From Sideroxydans sp. (GTDB lineage: Bacteria; Pseudomonadota; Gammaproteobacteria; Burkholderiales; Gallionellaceae): a stretch of 10,562 nt of DNA. This document shows, piece after piece, positions 6,491 through 10,562 of this stretch (positions are counted from its first letter, which is position 1; each line of letters begins with the position of its first letter). The stretch spans positions 1-10,562 of the forward strand of contig JAVBYP010000271.1 of the NCBI GenBank assembly GCA_030823965.1. Direction: 5' to 3'. The notes beneath the pieces were generated by a model, which saw nothing but the letters and a program-made list of their open reading frames with translations, was not told the DNA's origin and ran no database searches. Made by a program: the position numbers and the translations under genes.

Positions 6491-7156
6491 ATGGTGAATC
6501 TGGCTTTATTCGATCTGGACAATACTTTATTGAGTGGGGATAGCGACTTCGAATGGTCGCAGTTCTTGGTCGAGCAGGGGATACTCGACCGCGAGTTGTT
6601 CGAAGCGAAGAACCTCGCTTTCTACGAGCAATACAAAGCGGGAACTTTGGACATCCAAGCGTTCCTTGAATTCCAACTCAAACCTTTGTCCCGACATTCA
6701 CGTAAGGTATTGGACGGGTGGCACGAAGAGTTCATGCGTATCAAGGTGCGGCCGATGATGGGGGCGAAAGCGCAAGCCTTGGTGGAGAAGCATCGTGTGG
6801 CAGGGGATATCTGCATGATCGTCACCGCGACCAACAGCTTTGTCACCGCGCCCATTGCACGCGAGTTCGGTGTCGAGCATCTGATCGCTACCGATCCGGA
6901 ACATAAGAACGGTGAATTCACTGGGGGCGTGGCTGGGGTGCCGAGCTTTCGCGAAGGCAAGGTGGTGCGCATGGAGCAGTGGTTGGCAGAGCGTGGTTGG
7001 GACTGGGAGAGTTTCGAGCAATCGTGGTTCTATAGCGATTCTTTGAATGACCTGCCTTTGTTGTCCAAGGTGAAGCACCCTGTGGCCGTCGATCCCGATG
7101 CGACATTACGTGCCCATGCTGAGAAGCAAGGCTGGCCGGTACTTTCCCTGCGCTGA
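6491..7156 (+). CDS. HAD-superfamily IB phosphatase (SerB-like)
   Basis: 221 residues from ATG 6491 (220 if GTG 6494 is used). All four HAD motifs are visible: motif I LFDLDNTLL with nucleophile D8 and acid/base D10; motif II VTAT with T112; motif III lysine K157 in REGKVVR; motif IV YSDSLNDLPLL with D183 and D187. The helical cap between motifs I and II (about residues 15-90) marks subclass IB, to which phosphoserine phosphatase SerB belongs. The sequence matches the uncharacterised HAD-IB group often placed beside pcnB or hda in betaproteobacteria. Members are cytoplasmic Mg-dependent phosphatases; the natural substrate here is unknown, and a small phosphorylated metabolite is likely. The gene follows a strong terminator by 13 nt and has no obvious promoter of its own. 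pcnB follows after a 73-nt gap containing a separate promoter. Confidence 0.92.
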   Translation: MVNLALFDLDNTLLSGDSDFEWSQFLVEQGILDRELFEAKNLAFYEQYKAGTLDIQAFLEFQLKPLSRHSRKVLDGWHEEFMRIKVRPMMGAKAQALVEKHRVAGDICMIVTATNSFVTAPIAREFGVEHLIATDPEHKNGEFTGGVAGVPSFREGKVVRMEQWLAERGWDWESFEQSWFYSDSLNDLPLLSKVKHPVAVDPDATLRAHAEKQGWPVLSLR

Positions 7157-7184
7157 TTTCCGGTCGGAGGTGGGGGTGTATAAT
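7157..7184 (+). promoter_or_regulatory. Probable promoter of the pcnB-folK-dNK-panBC operon
   Basis: A perfect -10 box TATAAT lies at 7179-7184, preceded directly by TG (7177-7178). The best -35 candidate is TTTCCG (7157-7162) with 16 bp spacing, only 3 of 6 matches. Transcription would begin near 7191, giving a leader of roughly 39 nt before pcnB. Confidence 0.6.
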
Positions 7185-7191
7185 CCACAGC

Positions 7192-7214
7192 GTCGCCGCA
7201 CCCTTTGCGGCGAC
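7192..7214 (+). other. GC-rich hairpin in the pcnB leader
   Basis: GTCGCCGCA (7192-7200) and TGCGGCGAC (7206-7214) form a perfect 9-bp stem around a CCCTT loop. There is no following T tract, so it does not look like an intrinsic terminator for the HAD gene. With the TATAAT at 7179-7184, the hairpin would lie at the extreme 5' end of the pcnB transcript, where such structures often protect mRNA from RNase E or RppH-dependent decay. The structure is seen; the role is inference. Confidence 0.7.
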
Positions 7215-7229
7215 TTCACTTTCTAGACA

Positions 7230-8576
7230 ATGATAAAAAGACTGATCAAACGAGTATTCGGTAAGTCGGCTGCTACACGCGCTGTAGGCGCTGCGCTGGT
7301 GATCCCTTTCGAGGCGCATAAAGTGAGCCGCGATGGCATCAGCTTCGGTGCCAAGCGCGTCACTGATGGGTTGCAAGCCGCAGGATTCAAAGCCTTCGTG
7401 GTGGGGGGGGCTGTGCGCGACCTTCTACTGGACAAACAACCCAAAGATTTTGATGTGGCGACGGATGCCACGCCTGAGGAGGTGCGTCGTGTGTTCCGTC
7501 GCGCGCGCATCATCGGACGCCGTTTCAAATTGGTGCATGTGATGTTCGGCGAAGAGACGGTCGAAGTCTCCACCTTCCGTCGCGCCATCGATGCGGAAGA
7601 TGCGGAGACGGACGATCATGGCCGCATCCTGCGCGACAACGAATTCGGCGACCAACAGCAAGATGCAGCGCGTCGCGACTTCACCGCCAATGCCTTGTTC
7701 TTCGATCCTACCACCCAAGAGATATTCGACTACCACAACGGCCATGCCGACATCCGTGCCAATATCTTGCGCATGATCGGTGATCCCGAGGTGCGTTACC
7801 GCGAAGACCCGGTGCGTATGTTGCGTGCCGTGCGTCTGTCTGCCAAATTGGGTATGAAGCTAGACCCTGCTACAGCCGCACCCATCTCCAAGATGAAAGA
7901 CCTGTTGAGCAACGTGCCCGAAGCGCGCATGTTCGACGAGATGCTCAAGTTGTTGTTGTCCGGCCATGCGCTGGAGTGCATCAAGAAGCTGCGTCAGATG
8001 GAGTTGCATCACGGCATGTTGCCCATGCTGGACGTTATCCTAGAACAACCGATGGGCGAGAAGTTCGTGATGTCGGCGTTGAAGAACACGGATGATCGCA
8101 TCGCTGCAGATAAACCGACATCCCCAGCCTTCTTGTTTGCAGCGCTGTTGTGGCATGAGGTGTTGGCGACTTGGAAGATCAAACAAGATGCGGGTGAGCG
8201 CCCCATCGCCGCGATGCATGCAGCGATGGATGAGGTGCTGGAACGTCAACGCGCACAGCTTGCCATACCGCGTCGTTACGATACCGTGATGAAAGAGTTG
8301 TGGTTGCTTCAGCCTCGCTTCGAGCAACGCGGTGGGCAACGTCCGATGCGTTTGTTGGCTTTGCCCCGTTTCCGTGCCGCCTACGACTTCATGTTGTTGC
8401 GTTGCCAGAGTGGTGAGGCTGAAGTCGAGTTGGGAACATGGTGGGAAGAGTTCCAACATGCCAGCGAAGAACGCCGTGCGGAGATGTTGTTGCCAGATAC
8501 TGCAGGTCCCAAGAAACGTCGCCGCCGTACCAAAAAACCTTCCAATGCCGTACAGGCGGAACTGCCGATAGATTGA
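7230..8576 (+). CDS. pcnB: Poly(A) polymerase I (PcnB)
   Basis: 448 residues. The enzyme adds 3' adenylate tails to RNAs, marking them for exonucleolytic decay. Nucleotidyltransferase motifs are FVVGGAVRDLLL (56-67), catalytic KDFDV with D73 and D75, and a third carboxylate at E112 (TVEVSTF). IIGRRFKLVHV (94-104), RRDFTANAL (148-156) and EDPVRMLRA (192-200) follow. The IIGRRF block and the length, with a basic tail KKRRRRTKK (about 428-436), distinguish PcnB from the related CCA-adding enzyme. The tail resembles the arginine-rich C terminus of E. coli PcnB. The ATG at 7230 has no recognisable Shine-Dalgarno, so translation may be weak; the E. coli gene is also poorly translated, there through a non-ATG start. 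Eight G's at 7403-7410 encode G59-G60 of the catalytic motif. The stop overlaps the folK start by 1 nt (TGATG). Confidence 0.95.
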   Translation: MIKRLIKRVFGKSAATRAVGAALVIPFEAHKVSRDGISFGAKRVTDGLQAAGFKAFVVGGAVRDLLLDKQPKDFDVATDATPEEVRRVFRRARIIGRRFKLVHVMFGEETVEVSTFRRAIDAEDAETDDHGRILRDNEFGDQQQDAARRDFTANALFFDPTTQEIFDYHNGHADIRANILRMIGDPEVRYREDPVRMLRAVRLSAKLGMKLDPATAAPISKMKDLLSNVPEARMFDEMLKLLLSGHALECIKKLRQMELHHGMLPMLDVILEQPMGEKFVMSALKNTDDRIAADKPTSPAFLFAALLWHEVLATWKIKQDAGERPIAAMHAAMDEVLERQRAQLAIPRRYDTVMKELWLLQPRFEQRGGQRPMRLLALPRFRAAYDFMLLRCQSGEAEVELGTWWEEFQHASEERRAEMLLPDTAGPKKRRRRTKKPSNAVQAELPID

Positions 8577-9067
8577 TGAGGCACGTCGCTTTCGTTGGTC
8601 TAGGTAGCAATCTATCTGAGCCCTTATCACAGGTCGCGCATGCTATTGCGGCGCTGGATGGGTTGCCACATACACGTGTGATGAAGTGCTCATCGATGTA
8701 TCGCAGCGCCCCCGTTGGCTATCTCGACCAGCCTGATTTCATCAATGCCGTGGTCCAGGTCGAAACAGGATTGACGCCGCGCGGCTTGTTGGAAGCCTTG
8801 CTGGCATTGGAACTTGAGTGCGGACGCACACGCGAGTTCCTCAACGCACCGAGAACATTGGATCTGGATGTGCTGATGTATGACGACCTCATGCATCATG
8901 AGCATGGCTTGACCATCCCGCATCCGCAGATGCATCTGCGAGCATTCGTGTTGCAACCTTTGGTGGAGATCGCGCCCGATTGCGTGATACCCGGTGTCGG
9001 CAGGGCGGACGAAGCATCGCAGCGATGCGCAGGACAATCTCTGGAGCGGCTGAATGCCACTGAATAA
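8576..9067 (+). CDS. folK: 2-amino-4-hydroxy-6-hydroxymethyldihydropteridine diphosphokinase (HPPK)
   Basis: 163 residues from ATG 8576, which shares its A with the pcnB stop. The frame extends 46 codons further upstream inside pcnB, but the family N terminus MRHVAFVGLGSNL begins here. HPPK transfers pyrophosphate from ATP to hydroxymethyl-dihydropterin in the folate pathway (cytoplasm). Motifs are VGLGSNL (7-13), YRSAPVGYLDQPDFINAVVQ with the substrate-binding region near residues 42-61, the arginine-containing GRTREFLNAPRTLDLDVL (83-100) with Mg-binding D96 and D98, and IPHPQMHLRAFVLQPL (114-129). These align with D95/D97 known in E. coli FolK. The C-terminal tail overlaps the next gene by 14 nt. 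All catalytic residues I can recognise are present. Confidence 0.95.
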   Translation: MRHVAFVGLGSNLSEPLSQVAHAIAALDGLPHTRVMKCSSMYRSAPVGYLDQPDFINAVVQVETGLTPRGLLEALLALELECGRTREFLNAPRTLDLDVLMYDDLMHHEHGLTIPHPQMHLRAFVLQPLVEIAPDCVIPGVGRADEASQRCAGQSLERLNATE

Positions 9068-9698
9068 ATATCGTTACATCGTCGTCGAAGGCCCCATCGG
9101 TGTGGGCAAGACCAGCTTGACCAAGCGTCTGGCTGACTATGCCGATGCGCAGATGTTGTTGGAAAAGCCGCAGGAGAACCCTTTTCTTGCTCGTTTCTAT
9201 GATGACGCGACGCGCTATGCATTACCCACGCAACTGTTCTTCTTGTTCCAGCGCATCAATGAAGTGCGTGATCTGGCGCAGATGGACATGTTTCGTAGCC
9301 GCACCATCTCCGATTATCTGTTCGAGAAAGACTCTTTGTTCGCAAGCCTCACGTTGAGCGACGACGAATACAAACTCTACCAATCCATCTACCAAAGTCT
9401 GGCACCACAGGCGCCAAAGCCGGACTTGGTGATCTACTTACAAGCCACCACCGAATCTCTGATCGAGCGCGTCAGGCGTCGCGGACATCGTTATGAGCGC
9501 GCGATATCGGATGACTACCTGACTCGCTTGTCAGATGCCTATGGCGAGTTCTTCCATCACTATGAGGCAGCGCCCGTGTTGGTGGTGAATAGCGAGTATC
9601 TGAATTTTGTGGATAATGACAACGACTTCAAACTGTTGCTGGATCGTATCGACAAGATGCGTGGGCGACGCGAATACTTCAACGTCGGCGGGAATTGA
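9054..9698 (+). CDS. Deoxynucleoside kinase (deoxyadenosine/deoxyguanosine kinase type)
   Basis: 214 residues starting at ATG 9054, inside the end of folK (14-nt overlap). The family phosphorylates deoxynucleosides with ATP for salvage into dNTP pools, in the cytoplasm. Signatures are the P-loop GPIGVGKTS (13-21), LLEKPQENPFLARFY with probable catalytic Glu near E37 (35-49), an FFLFQRINEV helix (62-71), SDYLFEKDSLFA (86-97) equivalent to the DRS-type motif, and a lid RRRGHRYE (141-148). The overall pattern is the dNK/TK2-like fold rather than thymidylate kinase or bacterial thymidine kinase. Bacterial members near folK and panB are usually annotated deoxynucleoside or deoxyadenosine/deoxyguanosine kinase, but base preference cannot be read from sequence alone. 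It sits between folK and panB in a tight operon. Confidence 0.9.
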   Translation: MPLNKYRYIVVEGPIGVGKTSLTKRLADYADAQMLLEKPQENPFLARFYDDATRYALPTQLFFLFQRINEVRDLAQMDMFRSRTISDYLFEKDSLFASLTLSDDEYKLYQSIYQSLAPQAPKPDLVIYLQATTESLIERVRRRGHRYERAISDDYLTRLSDAYGEFFHHYEAAPVLVVNSEYLNFVDNDNDFKLLLDRIDKMRGRREYFNVGGN

Positions 9699-9703
9699 GA
9701 GGG
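9698..9703 (+). promoter_or_regulatory. Shine-Dalgarno site of panB
   Basis: AGAGGG starts on the last base of the kinase stop codon and lies 4 nt before ATG 9708. It supports that ATG over the in-frame TTG one codon earlier (9705). Confidence 0.6.
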
Positions 9704-9707
9704 CTTG

Positions 9708-10499
9708 ATGCGTAAGACGCTCACCACATTGCAGAACATGCGTGGCAAGGACGAGAAGATCGCCGTGCTGACCTGCTACGACGCCAGCTTCGCCACGCTG
9801 TTGGAGAACAACGGTGTCGATGTGCTGCTAGTAGGTGACTCGCTCGGCATGGTCATCCAAGGTCGCGAGAGTACCTTGCCTGTCACCATCGAGCAGATGG
9901 CTTACCACACCGCTTGTGTGGTAGCGGGTGCGCAGCAAGCATTTATCATCGCCGACATGCCTTTTGGTACTTCCCAATTCTCCGCACGCGAAACTTTTTC
10001 ACATGCTGTGCAATTGATGCAGGCGGGGGCAGAGATGGTCAAGCTCGAAGGTGGTATCGAGATGGCTGAGACCATCCACTTTCTCACCTCGCGCGGTATC
10101 CCCGTTTGCGCACATATTGGTCTCACTCCACAGTCGGTGCATCAACTGGGTGGCTATCGAGTGCAGGGCAGGGGCGATGCTGCGGCACAGCGACTGCGTG
10201 AAGATGCATTGGCTTTGCAACAAGCGGGTGCTGGGATGATCGTGATGGAAGCTGTGCCCGCCGTGTTGGCGACAGACATCACGCAACATCTTTCAATCCC
10301 TACCATCGGCATCGGTGCGGGCGCTGGATGCTCGGGACAGGTGTTGGTGCTGCACGACATGTTGGGTATCTATCCCGGTAAGAAGGCGCGCTTTGTGAAG
10401 GATTTCATGCTGGGAGCAGGATCCATCGCGCAAGCGGTTGCCAACTATGTCGCTGAAGTGAAGTCAGGCGCATTCCCTACCGCTGAACATTCTTTCTGA
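9708..10499 (+). CDS. panB: 3-methyl-2-oxobutanoate hydroxymethyltransferase (PanB)
   Basis: 263 residues from ATG 9708. PanB makes ketopantoate from 2-oxoisovalerate and 5,10-methylene-tetrahydrofolate, the first committed step of pantothenate and coenzyme A synthesis. Metal and substrate residues known from E. coli PanB have clear counterparts: D44-S45 in VGDSLGMV, D83 in IADMPFG, K112 and E114 in VKLEGG, and E181 in VMEAVPA. Other family blocks are LTCYDASFA (21-29), [16 protein letters not shown] (135-150) and [18 protein letters not shown] (about 199-216). Length matches the family. The gene is 9 nt after the kinase stop, and its own stop overlaps panC by 1 nt (TGATG), so panB and panC are coupled. 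No missing residues seen. Confidence 0.97.
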   Translation: MRKTLTTLQNMRGKDEKIAVLTCYDASFATLLENNGVDVLLVGDSLGMVIQGRESTLPVTIEQMAYHTACVVAGAQQAFIIADMPFGTSQFSARETFSHAVQLMQAGAEMVKLEGGIEMAETIHFLTSRGIPVCAHIGLTPQSVHQLGGYRVQGRGDAAAQRLREDALALQQAGAGMIVMEAVPAVLATDITQHLSIPTIGIGAGAGCSGQVLVLHDMLGIYPGKKARFVKDFMLGAGSIAQAVANYVAEVKSGAFPTAEHSF

Positions 10500-10562
10500 T
10501 GCGACTCATCCATTCCGTAACCGAGCTACGTGCCCAGTTGGCACAAGAGGAAGTCATCGCCT
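10499..10562 (+). CDS. panC: Pantothenate synthetase, N-terminal fragment (runs off right edge)
   Basis: Only 21 complete codons are visible: [21 protein letters not shown]. The pattern IHSVTELRAQL is typical of the PanC N terminus, just before the VPTMGNLHEGH ATP-binding motif that should follow outside the window. The position directly after panB with a 1-nt TGATG overlap supports the call, since panB-panC is a common bacterial arrangement. PanC condenses pantoate and beta-alanine using ATP. Confidence 0.85.
   Translation, partial: MRLIHSVTELRAQLAQEEVIA

Noticed and set aside
7192..7214. Hairpin considered as an intrinsic terminator of the HAD gene
   Set aside because: There is no T tract after the stem (TTCACTTTC follows), and it lies just downstream of a perfect -10 box, so a leader structure is more likely.
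6918..7376. 152-codon minus-strand frame crossing the HAD-pcnB gap
   Set aside because: It covers the ends of two clear genes plus the pcnB promoter and hairpin, and shows no domain-like features.
8040..8630. 196-codon minus-strand frame across pcnB and folK
   Set aside because: It is a shadow of two well-supported genes, rich in His/Gln/Arg/Leu, with no recognisable motif.
1..10562. CRISPR arrays, tRNA/rRNA genes, insertion sequences, toxin-antitoxin or defence genes
   Set aside because: No repeat-spacer pattern, cloverleaf-like sequence, transposase motif or terminal inverted repeats were seen. Essentially all sequence is covered by recognisable housekeeping or envelope genes.

Overview
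The window reads as a compact piece of chromosome from a Gram-negative betaproteobacterium, probably of the Nitrosomonadales/Gallionellaceae type. The basis is gene content and order (purM, AI-2E/PerM transporter, hda, HAD phosphatase, pcnB, folK, deoxynucleoside kinase, panB, panC), moderate GC, tandem DUF3108 proteins next to purN, and an outer-membrane barrel. The taxonomic call is inference from remembered synteny, not from a search. Coding density is very high: all gaps between genes are under about 75 bases, so no stretch over 300 bases lacks a gene.

Left part, minus strand (read from 3911 down to 1): purM, purN, a secreted DUF3108 protein, a second membrane-anchored DUF3108 protein, and the N-terminal part of an RsmB-like rRNA cytosine methyltransferase that runs off the left edge. 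Spacings of 3 and 5 nt, a 4-nt overlap and a 12-nt gap indicate one operon. purM begins with TTG; purN and the second DUF3108 gene begin with GTG.

Centre, plus strand: a 64-bp divergent gap separates purM from a PerM/AI-2E family permease gene, which overlaps hda (regulatory inactivation of DnaA) by 4 nt. Next comes a stand-alone small outer-membrane beta-barrel gene with its own ribosome binding site and a strong intrinsic terminator. It looks like an insertion into an otherwise conserved housekeeping block.

Right part, plus strand: a HAD-IB phosphatase, then a TATAAT promoter and a GC-rich hairpin leading into pcnB (poly(A) polymerase). pcnB, folK, a deoxynucleoside kinase gene, panB and the first 21 codons of panC follow with overlaps or a 9-nt gap, which indicates one operon covering RNA decay, folate, deoxynucleotide salvage and pantothenate synthesis. 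PanB uses a folate cofactor (5,10-methylene-THF) and PurN uses 10-formyl-THF, so folate-dependent metabolism recurs across the window.

I see no mobile element, CRISPR array, tRNA, rRNA, phage or defence gene. The window is mostly ordinary housekeeping DNA. The points most worth a second look are the outer-membrane barrel cassette, the tandem DUF3108 pair with a TonB-like anchor, the pcnB leader hairpin without a Shine-Dalgarno sequence, and an eight-G tract in the pcnB catalytic motif.
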